A DNA stretch of 64,000 nt, from the NCBI RefSeq assembly GCF_024266705.1, contig NZ_CP100757.1, positions 1,364,001 to 1,428,000 on the forward strand, in the 5' to 3' direction. Positions 34,799 through 43,264 of the stretch are shown here, piece after piece. Each line of letters starts with the position of its first letter. Position 1 is the first letter of the stretch. The translations under genes and the position numbers were made by a program. The notes beneath the pieces were generated by a model, which was not told the DNA's origin, searched no databases, and worked only from the letters and a program-made list of their open reading frames with translations. The stretch is from Natrinema gelatinilyticum. Its GTDB lineage: Archaea > Halobacteriota > Halobacteria > Halobacteriales > Natrialbaceae.

Positions 34799-35545
34799 AT
34801 GGCATCTCGTATGACAGGCGCAGATCAGACGCTGTTGATCGTGTCCGGGACGTCCGATTCAGGCAGCGCACTCGCCCGCACTGTCGCTGACGCCGGCGGT
34901 ACCGTCGGGTTCACGTATAACAGTGCGACCGACGCAGCCGAAGAACTGCTCGCAGACCTCGATGGCGACGACCACGAGGCCTGGCAGTGTGACGTCACTG
35001 TCCCCGACGAGACCGCGTCGGTCGTCTCGGAGGCGTTCGACACCCTCGGTCACGTCGACGGTCTCGTCTTCACCGTCGGCGTGATCGCACGCAGCTCCAT
35101 CGAGGACACCAAACCCGCGGAGTGGCAACGTCACCTCGATGCAAACGTCACCGGCGCGTTCAACGTTATCAAGGCGGCAGCGCCGGAATTTACGGCCCAG
35201 GGCGACGGATCGATCGTCGCGGTCTCGGCGTGTGACGGGATCATGCGAAGCCCGAACCTGGCCGCATACGACGCGAGCAAACAGGGGTTGATCGCGCTCG
35301 TCCAGGAAGCCGCGCGCGAACTCGGCCCGGACGGCGTCCGGGCGAACGTCGTTTCGCCCGGATTCATCCGGGATCCCGACACGCTCTCGGCGGATGCACG
35401 ACAGGACCTCCTCGACCAGCAACCCTACAAGCAATTGACGACGCCACAGGACATCGCGAACGCCTGTCTCTTCCTCTGTTCGGATCGAGCCGCGACGACG
35501 ACCGGTGCCGTCCTCCCCGTCGACTCCGGACTGAGCCTCGAGTAA
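34799..35545 (+). CDS. Short-chain dehydrogenase/reductase
   Basis: A 248-residue classical SDR. The cofactor loop reads VSGTSDSGSALARTVADAGG, a degenerate TGxxxGxG. The active-site set is complete: Asn in DANVTGAFNVI, Ser in IVAVSACDGIM and YxxxK in AAYDASKQGL. The C-terminus GAVLPVDSGLSLE is typical of 3-oxoacyl reductase-like SDRs. The ATG at 34799 follows an AT/CA-rich intergenic region; a second in-frame ATG at 34811 is equally possible. Divergent from the octopine-dehydrogenase-like operon. Confidence 0.85.
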   Translation: MASRMTGADQTLLIVSGTSDSGSALARTVADAGGTVGFTYNSATDAAEELLADLDGDDHEAWQCDVTVPDETASVVSEAFDTLGHVDGLVFTVGVIARSSIEDTKPAEWQRHLDANVTGAFNVIKAAAPEFTAQGDGSIVAVSACDGIMRSPNLAAYDASKQGLIALVQEAARELGPDGVRANVVSPGFIRDPDTLSADARQDLLDQQPYKQLTTPQDIANACLFLCSDRAATTTGAVLPVDSGLSLE

Positions 35546-35678
35546 TTTATTCTCCCTTTCTGTGAGACGACGCTACACTATGAAACGACACTACTGATAC
35601 GGTCTGCTGAACGATGTCCCGGTGCAACCGCGACCGCCCTGTGGTTTACCGGACCTGACTTCCAGCAGGTCGTGCGAC

Positions 35679-37445
35679 TCAGGCGGCTAACTCCTCTCGT
35701 TTCGTTTCGGTTGCGTCGTAGTCGATCTGCAGTGACCCGCTGTCCTCGTCGAACACGACGCCGTAGACTACGCGGGCGTGCTCGCGAGTGATGTATTCCT
35801 TGCGGACGTCTTCCAGAACAGCCTCGGGTTTGCGCTCGAGTGGATCACCATAGCCGCCGGCGCCCGACAGCTGGAAGCTGACCGTGTCGCCGTACGAGAG
35901 GTCGTACTCCCCCTTCGGGTGAAGTTCGTCGCCCTCGTCGGCCGGGTTCAAGACCGTCCGTCCACGGTCGCCCGGTTCGCCGTCGTTCAGTCCCCACGGT
36001 TGGGAGTCGGTCCGCTCGAGCAGGTTCGTGAAGCTGACGTCCTCCGCGAGTAACGTGAAGTCCTTCCGGAGACCGAGCCCACCGCGGTGGCGGCCGGCAC
36101 CGCCGGAGTCGGGGATGAGCTCGAGCCGATCGATCACAACCGGATACCGGGTTTCGTGGAGTTCGACGGGGATATTCGTCACGTTGAACGACGAACAGAT
36201 CCCTTCCTCGCCGTCCTTGCGGTCCGAGGCGCCGACGCCCCCGATCATGAAGTCATAGAGGATGAACCGCTCGCCAGTCTCGGGGTCGGTACCGCCGAAG
36301 TTCGGGTTACCGAAGTGACTACTCGCGGCGACAACCTTCTTCGGCACCGCCTTCGCCACCGCACCGAGGTTGAGTTCGACGATGCGCTGGTTGATGATCG
36401 GCCGTGCGTTCGCAGCCGCCGGTGGCTCTGGATTGAGGAACGATCCCTCGGGCGCCCGAACGGTCATCGGCCGCATGATCCCCTCGTTCTGTGGGAGATA
36501 CTTCTCGGTGATCGCCTTGAGGACGAACGCCGAGTACGCCCGGGTGTAGTTGATGTAACTGTTTATTGCGCTTTGGGTCTGGGGATCGGTGCCCGAGTAG
36601 TCGAAGATCAGTTCATCGTCGTCGATCTCGATCGTCACCTCAAGTTCGACCGGGCCGCTGTCGACCCCGACGTTGTCCATCACGTCGCTGAAGGAGTACT
36701 TGCCGTCGGGCATTTCGCGTAGATCCGCCCGCACGCGCTGCTCGGACTGGTCGATGATCTCGTCGATGCAGGTGTAGACCGTGTCCCGGCCGTACTCGTC
36801 GAACACCTCGCGGAACAGCTCCGTTCCGTGGTGATTGGCGTTTTGCTGGGCTTTCAGGTCGCCGATCACCTTTTCCGGGAGCCGGACGTTGGCTTCGATG
36901 AGGTCCTCGAACCACGGCTCAAGTTCTCCTTCCGAGATCACCTTCGTCGGGAACAGTCGGAGTCCCTCTTGATAGATCTCGGTCGCGTCGACTGCCTGTG
37001 AGCCGGGTGCTCGACCACCGACGTCGATGTGGTGGGCGATCGTGACCGAGAACCCCTCGATGCGGTCGTCGACGAACACCGGCGTGATCAGGAACATGTC
37101 CGGCAGGTGCCCCGACCCCATGTAGGAATCGTTGAGCAGGATGCCGTCGCCGGGTTTCAGATCGTCGTAATCGTAACGCTCGCGGACGTGCTGGACCGCG
37201 TAGGGCATCGATCCGAGGTGGCCCGGACTGAAGTTACCCTGCGCGACCACTCGTCCGTCCCGATCGAACAGCCCGGTCGAGAAGTCCTGACCGAGCGAGA
37301 CAGCCTCACTCTTGCCGGTCCGTTGGAGGACCTTCCCCATCTCGTTGCACATCGCAACGAGCCGGTCCCACAGCACCGTGAACGTAATCGGGTCCAGTTC
37401 TTCTGCGTCGATGCGTACGTCGGCGTCTGCGTCGGTATCACTCAT
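35679..37445 (-). CDS. Hydantoinase B/oxoprolinase family subunit
   Basis: A 588-residue HyuB-type subunit: DPITFTVLWDRLVAMCNEMG, GDGILLNDSYMGSGHLPDMF, FSVTIAHHIDVGGRAPGSQA and DGEPGDRGRTVLNPADEG near the C-terminus. HyuA/HyuB pairs perform ATP-dependent opening of cyclic amides (N-methylhydantoin, 5-oxoproline) or, in relatives, carboxylation of ketones. It overlaps the HyuA gene by 8 nt. The pair is complete. No acetone carboxylase gamma-type small subunit is visible nearby, which favours the amide-hydrolase branch. Confidence 0.9.
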   Translation of the reverse strand: MSDTDADADVRIDAEELDPITFTVLWDRLVAMCNEMGKVLQRTGKSEAVSLGQDFSTGLFDRDGRVVAQGNFSPGHLGSMPYAVQHVRERYDYDDLKPGDGILLNDSYMGSGHLPDMFLITPVFVDDRIEGFSVTIAHHIDVGGRAPGSQAVDATEIYQEGLRLFPTKVISEGELEPWFEDLIEANVRLPEKVIGDLKAQQNANHHGTELFREVFDEYGRDTVYTCIDEIIDQSEQRVRADLREMPDGKYSFSDVMDNVGVDSGPVELEVTIEIDDDELIFDYSGTDPQTQSAINSYINYTRAYSAFVLKAITEKYLPQNEGIMRPMTVRAPEGSFLNPEPPAAANARPIINQRIVELNLGAVAKAVPKKVVAASSHFGNPNFGGTDPETGERFILYDFMIGGVGASDRKDGEEGICSSFNVTNIPVELHETRYPVVIDRLELIPDSGGAGRHRGGLGLRKDFTLLAEDVSFTNLLERTDSQPWGLNDGEPGDRGRTVLNPADEGDELHPKGEYDLSYGDTVSFQLSGAGGYGDPLERKPEAVLEDVRKEYITREHARVVYGVVFDEDSGSLQIDYDATETKREELAA

Positions 37446-39531
37446 TGTTATTCACCTCGTTGATCTCGATAACGAGATTTCCATACTCGTCGACGCTCAG
37501 GGTATCGCCCGGCGGGACGACCGTCGTCGAGTTGACCTCTTCGACGACGGCGGGGCCGGTCAATTCCGCGCCGGGAGCGAGTTCATTGCGGTCGTAGATC
37601 GCCGTCTCGGTGAAGCCGCCGGCCCGCTTGAAGTACGCCTCCCGAGTGCCCTTCCGGGCGTCGCTGGCACGGCCCGAATCCCCATCGATGCGCTCGAGGG
37701 AGGCCGACTCTGTCGGGCTGCGGACCGTCACCTTCCAGGTGATGCCCTCGATGACTTCGTCCGGATCGCTATAACCGTAGGTCCGCTCGTAGGTATCGTG
37801 GAAGTTCTGCTCGATCGTCTCGAGGTCCTCTGGTCCGAGCCGACCGGTCGGCATATCGACGCCGAGTTCGTGAGCCTGGCCGACGTACTTCATGTCGGCT
37901 TCGCGTTCGATCTCGATCTCGGCGTCCGCGCCGCCGGCCTCCCGGACGAGTTCGCGACCCTGTTGCTCGAGGTCCTCGTAGATCTCGTGTACCTGCTCTA
38001 AGGCCTCGGCGTCAAGTTCCGTGATGTATGTCTGGTCGAGGTGGAACTCCACGTCGGCGACGAGCAGTCCGCCGGCGCTCGCCACGCCCGCTCCCTGGGG
38101 TACGAACACTTTGGGAACGTTGAGCTCGTGGGCGATGAACGACGCGTGTGATGGGCCCGCACCGCCGAACGCGATCATGCCGAATTCTCGCGGGTCGATC
38201 CCGCGTTCCGAGGCGTGGATCTGGCTCGCCCGCGTCATCGCGTTGTCGACGATCTCCTTAATGCCCCAGGCGGCGTCGTAGGTCCCCATCTCGAGCGGTT
38301 CGGCGATGCCGCGGTCGATCCCGTCGAGTGCGTCGTCGACGTCGATGTCCATCCGACCGCCGAGGAAGTAGTCCGGGTTGAGATAGCCCAGCGCGAGGTC
38401 GGCGTCGGTGACTGTCGGCCGGGTGCCGCCCCGCCCGTAACAGATCGGTCCGGGCTCTGCACCAGCGCTTTCGGGCCCGACCTCGATCCGTCCTGTATCG
38501 CTCGCGCCGGCGATGCTGCCACCGCCAGCGCTGATCTCGATCATGTCGATCACGGTCAGGTTGATTGGGAGGCCGCTTCCCTCTTTCATCTCTGCTTCGT
38601 CGACCTCGAAGACGTCCGTTCGCTTCGGCTGGCCGTCGACGATGAAACAGATCTTCGCGGTCGTCCCGCCCATGTCGAACGAGAAGACGTTCTCGAAGCC
38701 GACATGTTCGCCGAGGTGGGCCGCGTTGAGCGCGCCGGCGACCGGCCCGGACTCGATGATCTGGACGGGCGACTGCTGAATCATCGACGGAGTCGCGACG
38801 CCGCCGCTAGATTTCATCATGAAGAACGAGCCGTCGTACCCCTGCCCATCGAGGTCGTCCTCGATCTTCCCGAGATACTGCTGGACGCGGGGCTTAACGT
38901 AGGCGTCGACCGCCGCCGTATTCGTCCGCTCGTACTCACGGTACTGTTTGGATATCTCCGACGCCCGCGTGGTATAGAGTTCGGGCGCGGTCTCCTCGAT
39001 GATCTCCTGGGCAGCCCGTTCGTGTCTGTCGTCCTCGTAGGAGTGAAGGAAACTGATCGCGACCGACTCGTAGTCGGCCCGGAGTTGCTCGATCTGCTCT
39101 GCAAAAGCATCATCGTCCAGCGGCGTGACCACACCCTCACTCGGGTGGATCCGCTCGTCGACTTCGTAGATGTCCTCGCGGTCGATGAGCGGATCCGGCT
39201 TCTCGATGAACAGGTCGTAGAGGTCGTATCGCTTTTGCCGCCCGAGGATCGGGACGTCCCTGAACCCATCGGTCGTGAGCAGTGCCGTGTCGGCCCCATC
39301 GCGCTCGAGGACGGTGTTTGTCGCGAGCGTCGTCGCATGGATCAGCTGACCGACGTTGTCGATTTCCACACCGGTTTCGTCGAAGAACTCGCTGAGCCCG
39401 GTCAACACGCCCTCAGAGGGGTTGTCAACGGTTGTCGGATACTTGTATACGTCGAGTTCGCTGGTCTGCTCGTCTACCAGTACGAAGTCGGTGAAGGTAC
39501 CACCGACGTCGAAGCCGATACGCTTGGCCAT
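37438..39531 (-). CDS. Hydantoinase A/oxoprolinase family subunit
   Basis: A 697-residue HyuA-type ATP-binding subunit. The N-terminal phosphate-binding motif KRIGFDVGGTFTDFVLVDE and the second ATPase motif FSFDMGGTTAKICFIVDGQ are intact, as are GGGSIA and MIAFGGAGPSHASF. It couples ATP hydrolysis to the reaction carried out with HyuB. The start at 39531 is chosen because the phosphate loop then falls at the N-terminus and a TAATAAA TATA-like element lies about 30 nt upstream. It is divergent from the Lrp/AsnC gene, its probable regulator. Confidence 0.9.
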   Translation of the reverse strand: MAKRIGFDVGGTFTDFVLVDEQTSELDVYKYPTTVDNPSEGVLTGLSEFFDETGVEIDNVGQLIHATTLATNTVLERDGADTALLTTDGFRDVPILGRQKRYDLYDLFIEKPDPLIDREDIYEVDERIHPSEGVVTPLDDDAFAEQIEQLRADYESVAISFLHSYEDDRHERAAQEIIEETAPELYTTRASEISKQYREYERTNTAAVDAYVKPRVQQYLGKIEDDLDGQGYDGSFFMMKSSGGVATPSMIQQSPVQIIESGPVAGALNAAHLGEHVGFENVFSFDMGGTTAKICFIVDGQPKRTDVFEVDEAEMKEGSGLPINLTVIDMIEISAGGGSIAGASDTGRIEVGPESAGAEPGPICYGRGGTRPTVTDADLALGYLNPDYFLGGRMDIDVDDALDGIDRGIAEPLEMGTYDAAWGIKEIVDNAMTRASQIHASERGIDPREFGMIAFGGAGPSHASFIAHELNVPKVFVPQGAGVASAGGLLVADVEFHLDQTYITELDAEALEQVHEIYEDLEQQGRELVREAGGADAEIEIEREADMKYVGQAHELGVDMPTGRLGPEDLETIEQNFHDTYERTYGYSDPDEVIEGITWKVTVRSPTESASLERIDGDSGRASDARKGTREAYFKRAGGFTETAIYDRNELAPGAELTGPAVVEEVNSTTVVPPGDTLSVDEYGNLVIEINEVNNNE

Positions 39532-39539
39532 TAGCTGAT

Positions 39540-39661
39540 TATGCCGCGTCATATGTAATAAATTCCCACGGTTCAATTGGGCCGAACTGGGCGTAGTCAT
39601 CGCCCGATGCGGTTCATGCAGACGGGCAGATTTATTGCGTCTCCAGTGAGACTTTACATGT
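39540..39661. promoter_or_regulatory. Divergent promoters between hydantoinase genes and Lrp/AsnC regulator
   Basis: The 130-bp gap holds two outward TATA-like elements: TTTATT at 39631-39636, 26 nt before the regulator's ATG, and its counterpart on the minus strand (39557-39563) about 30 nt before the HyuA ATG. Both distances imply leaderless or very short-leader transcripts. A single regulator binding between them could control both directions. Confidence 0.55.
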
Positions 39662-40132
39662 ATGAATCAAAAAATCGAAGGGCTGGACGAAATCGATCGC
39701 ACTATTCTCAGGATTCTGGCCCAGAACCCCCGGACACCGTACTCGGATATCTCCGAACAACTCGAGGAGGAAGGTTACGAGATGAGTAGCGAGGGGATCC
39801 GATACCGGGTCTCGAAACTGTTCGAGACGACGTCGATTCTCCTGCTGACGGCCCCAAAAGAACACGGCTGGGAGGTCGTCCGCCTGTTCGTTTCGGTGAC
39901 CGACGAAGAGGGTGCCAAACAGGAATCGTTCGAACGACTCTCCATGATGGGCTTCTGGATGAACTGTCGCGGTATCGGGTCGGTCGACCTCTATGGCGTT
40001 GCGACCGCCCAATCGAACAGTGAAGTCGACGAACTGATCGACAGGGTTCGAAGCTTAGACGGCGTCGAAAATGTCGAGTATATGATTGAAACGGACCGAG
40101 CGACCACCATCGACAACTACCTCGCACTCTGA
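39662..40132 (+). CDS. Lrp/AsnC family transcriptional regulator
   Basis: A 156-residue feast/famine regulator. The N-terminal winged helix is LDEIDRTILRILAQNPRTPY...SEGIRYRVSKLFETT. A C-terminal ligand-sensing RAM-like domain begins at VVRLFVSVTDEEG. Instead of an amino-acid-type sensor alone, the domain includes NCRGIGSVDLYGVATAQSN. It is divergently placed next to HyuA/HyuB and so most likely regulates them. The effector is unknown; a hydantoin-derived N-carbamoyl or amino acid is a reasonable guess. Confidence 0.87.
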   Translation: MNQKIEGLDEIDRTILRILAQNPRTPYSDISEQLEEEGYEMSSEGIRYRVSKLFETTSILLLTAPKEHGWEVVRLFVSVTDEEGAKQESFERLSMMGFWMNCRGIGSVDLYGVATAQSNSEVDELIDRVRSLDGVENVEYMIETDRATTIDNYLAL

Positions 40133-40726
40133 TCACGCTCCCACTATCATTTGGCCGGTCACGCTCTGATCGCGGTTCCGTCATCGATGCACACGTCGCG
40201 TTTTCTACCCAGTCCGCGTTTGTGAACTACCCCACCCAACTGATCGCCTTTTGGCTCGCGCTCGAGGGTGGGGCTCCCTGCTTCGAGGACGTTGTCAGCC
40301 TTAGTCTGACAGCCTGACGAGGATCCCTCGACAAACGCGCTTTACAGGAGCTGACGTGGTTCCTGGAGGAAGCGCAGTCACCACAGGCGTTCGAGCGTTG
40401 GAAAATCACGGCGCGATTTTCGCAGGCCATCAGAATCACTCTGCGATCCTGAGGACGTTGATTCGGAGCGTCCCGCTCCTATCTGCCTAATAGTTACTGA
40501 TTGTCAGTAGACACCCGATCGTACGACGGCTGTATGATCGGTTTGGACGCCGTTTCGGTCGGCAGTGGAGTCCGACGATCGGCAGCTGTCATTCGTCGTC
40601 CCAGCGCTCATACTCCCTCACAACTTACCAAACAACTTACTAAACAGCTTTTCTGGAGGTAGTCATCCCCTTTATTTGGCAGGTAAAACGGCCAAGTTTT
40701 TGTTGAAGCAGACCCAGGAGTTTGAT
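40133..40726. other. Intergenic stretch with a short coding-like relic and AT-rich repeats
   Basis: Nothing complete is visible. On the plus strand 40228-40452 reads LIAFWLALEGGAPCFEDVVS, a stop, then SLDKRALQELTWFLEEAQSP and WKITARFSQAIRITL, which has coding character but no recognised family. Near 40620-40650 the element AACTTAC(C/T)AAACA occurs twice in tandem. A Shine-Dalgarno-like GGAG (40717-40720) precedes the rdfA-type ATG at 40727. Confidence 0.35.
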
Positions 40727-41332
40727 ATGGACGAAGATTACGGATGCAAGGTTTGTCGTGTCCTCTCCGATCATGGGCTCGAACATTACGACGAGCGATT
40801 ACTGGATGAATGGCGAGGGAGCAACGGTCAGCGCAAGGGGTACAGACAGCTCGCGCGGTGGCTAAACGTCACCCTATTACGCCGGGAGATGGACAAAGTC
40901 GGCCTCTCAACGCTGGGGGACGAGGCCGAATCGAAGTATGATCGGCTTCAGGACGAGGGGGCAACCGCTACCGAAGTCGCATCGATGCTCGAGCGCGAGG
41001 GAATCGACATCGAGTCGCTCCAGTCCGATTTCGTCTCCTATGGTGTCGTCCGAACCCATCTCATCGACTGTCTCGGCGCCAAGTATGAACGCCCGACCGC
41101 GACCGACTGGGAAACCGATGCGATCAGCATCGCGCGCGACCATGCCGAGGAGAAGATCATGTCCGCAGTCCAATCCCTCGAGCGGAAAGGAGACCTCGAC
41201 GCTAGCGATGACGTCGCCGTCCACGTCGACGTCGAGATCGAGTGTGAAAAGTGTCAGACCCGCGTCCCGCTCCACCGGGCACTTCGCCGTGGCGAGGTCT
41301 GTAACTGCGAACCCGTTGAGGTGAAACAATGA
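40727..41332 (+). CDS. rdfA: RdfA-like rod-determining factor
   Basis: A 201-residue haloarchaeal protein of the RdfA type: an N-terminal CKVCRVLSDHGLEHYDERLL, the LARWLNVTLLRREMDKVGLS segment, a middle coiled region (MLEREGIDIESLQSDFVSYG) and a C-terminal zinc ribbon, CEKC...CNC. RdfA is known in Haloferax volcanii as a factor needed for the rod cell shape. The start is set by the GGAG 6 nt upstream; an earlier in-frame ATG would add 54 residues with no family match. The stop overlaps the next gene by 4 nt, matching the known rdfA-SMC-like pairing. Confidence 0.75.
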   Translation: MDEDYGCKVCRVLSDHGLEHYDERLLDEWRGSNGQRKGYRQLARWLNVTLLRREMDKVGLSTLGDEAESKYDRLQDEGATATEVASMLEREGIDIESLQSDFVSYGVVRTHLIDCLGAKYERPTATDWETDAISIARDHAEEKIMSAVQSLERKGDLDASDDVAVHVDVEIECEKCQTRVPLHRALRRGEVCNCEPVEVKQ

Positions 41333-43182
41333 CCGAGTTGACGGTCGACGTCGAGAACGTCGGCGGGATCGACAGCATGACGTGTACGTTTACCGACGAT
41401 CTGGGGATCATCACCGGTCCCAACTCCTCGAACAAGACCTCGTTGCTCGAGGCCATCGCGTTCGGTCTCGGCCGGTCCGATATCTCGATCAAAAACGACG
41501 CAGAGACCGCACGCGTCGAACTCACACTCAACGATCGAACGGTCGTCCGTGAGGCCTACGAGACGGATCACGGGATCCGGATCGAGGGCGAGGGCTGGCT
41601 CAATTCGAGCGATGACGTGGAACTGTTCGATCAGTTCGCATGCCTGTTCGAGTTCAGCGACGTCCGGGCGGCCGTTCGCAACGACGAGAACTTCGCCGAG
41701 GTCCTGAAGGGACCGATGAACATCGATGCCCTCGAGGCCGAACGTGAACGAAAGATCGTCGAGAAGAATGAACTCAAAAAGGAAGTCGACTCCCTCGAGA
41801 ACGTCGAGGACCGACTCGAAGAGCGCAAGCGCAAACTCGACGAAAAACGCAAGACGGCTGCGGAGCTGGAGTCGGAACTCGAGGACCTCCGAGAGGAACA
41901 GCGGGATCTCACCGACGACGAGGAACTCGAGGGGCTCCAGGCCGAGCGCTCTCGGCTCGTGACGCAACGTCAGGAGTACCGCGAACAGATCAGCGACTAC
42001 GAGAACGCGATCGACCGACTGGAGGGAGAGATTTCGGAACTCGAGGCCGACCTCGAGGCCGCTCGTGAGCAGGTTACCGAGTACGACGTCAACTCGCTCC
42101 GTGCCGAGCGCGAGTCGATTCAGGAGGAACTCCACGAAATTACCGACCGGATCGATGTACTGCAGTCGGTGCTGACCGCAAATCGTGAAATGCACTCCTC
42201 GTCGTATACCAGTGCTCTGGGACGCCAATACAGCCTGACTGGCGACAGGGTTACCTGCTGGGCGTGTGGAAACGAAGCAGCGGAAGAGGACTTCGAGGAG
42301 ACAATCGGCAGACTCACCGAGCTCATCGAGTCCGACAAGGAACGACGCACGGAGTACCAGCCTCGCCTCGAGGAGATCGACGACCAGATCGAAGCGGCAA
42401 ATGGGGCGAATCGACTGATTACGGAACTCGAGTCCAAGAAGCAATCGCTCGAACAGCAACTCGAGAGCCGTCGGGACTCTCTCGAAACCCACCGTCAGCA
42501 ACTCGAGGACGTCGAGATCGATCTCGACGAAATCGAGGACGAAATCGCGTCCAGGGAGTCCCAACAGGAGAGCGAGTCGAGCCACGTGACCGAGGAACTC
42601 GAGTCGACCCGCGTCGATCTTCACGCAGTCCAAAACGAGATCGATCGACTCGAGGACGCGATCGACGAACTCGAGGAGGATCGTCGGGAACGCGAACGGA
42701 AGAGTGAGGAGATCGAGTCGCTCCGGACAGATATCCGGGAACTGACGGAGCGTATCGAGAACCTCGAGCAGCGTCTCAGGGACGGGTTCAACGAAGCGAT
42801 GGACGAACTGATCGAGTTACTCGGCTACGAGACGATCGACCGTGTGTGGCTCGACGGTAACTACGACCTGGTCGTCGCCCGAGAGGAAGACGGCGTTACC
42901 CGGCAGGACACGGTCCAAAACCTATCTGAGAGCGAACGCGAGATGGTCGGACTGGTGCTCGCTCTCGCAGGCTACCTTGCATACGACGTCGCCGACGCAG
43001 TTCCCGTCTTGCTCGTCGATACTCTCGGGGCGTTCGACGCCAATCGTGCGAGCAGCCTGCTCGAGTACTTCGCCGACGAAGCGCCACTGCTGATCACCGC
43101 GTTGCTTCCGGAAAACGAGGCTACGCTCGCCGACACCGACCTCGAGTACGATCCTGTCAACCCGTCACGGCTCACCGTTTGA
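41329..43182 (+). CDS. Archaea-specific SMC-related protein (Sph/Rad50-like)
   Basis: A 617-residue SMC/Rad50-like ATPase. Walker A is GPNSSNKTS (residues 30-38), where Asn replaces the usual Gly before the Lys. Long coiled-coil arms flank a zinc-hook CWAC (Cys310, Cys313). The ABC signature is LSESERE (about 532) and Walker B is VPVLLVDTLGAFD (Asp564), with Thr where canonical SMC proteins have catalytic Glu. Such substitutions occur in archaea-specific SMC-related proteins, so slow or altered ATP hydrolysis is expected. Overlap with the RdfA-like gene makes them a coupled pair, probably in chromosome organisation or cell shape. Confidence 0.82.
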   Translation: MTELTVDVENVGGIDSMTCTFTDDLGIITGPNSSNKTSLLEAIAFGLGRSDISIKNDAETARVELTLNDRTVVREAYETDHGIRIEGEGWLNSSDDVELFDQFACLFEFSDVRAAVRNDENFAEVLKGPMNIDALEAERERKIVEKNELKKEVDSLENVEDRLEERKRKLDEKRKTAAELESELEDLREEQRDLTDDEELEGLQAERSRLVTQRQEYREQISDYENAIDRLEGEISELEADLEAAREQVTEYDVNSLRAERESIQEELHEITDRIDVLQSVLTANREMHSSSYTSALGRQYSLTGDRVTCWACGNEAAEEDFEETIGRLTELIESDKERRTEYQPRLEEIDDQIEAANGANRLITELESKKQSLEQQLESRRDSLETHRQQLEDVEIDLDEIEDEIASRESQQESESSHVTEELESTRVDLHAVQNEIDRLEDAIDELEEDRRERERKSEEIESLRTDIRELTERIENLEQRLRDGFNEAMDELIELLGYETIDRVWLDGNYDLVVAREEDGVTRQDTVQNLSESEREMVGLVLALAGYLAYDVADAVPVLLVDTLGAFDANRASSLLEYFADEAPLLITALLPENEATLADTDLEYDPVNPSRLTV

Positions 43183-43264
43183 ACGACGGCCCACGTATCG
43201 GGACACAACATCGGATCGTCCTCACCGAACGCGATCGGTGCTCTCCGCGAGTGCGAGCGTGCCG

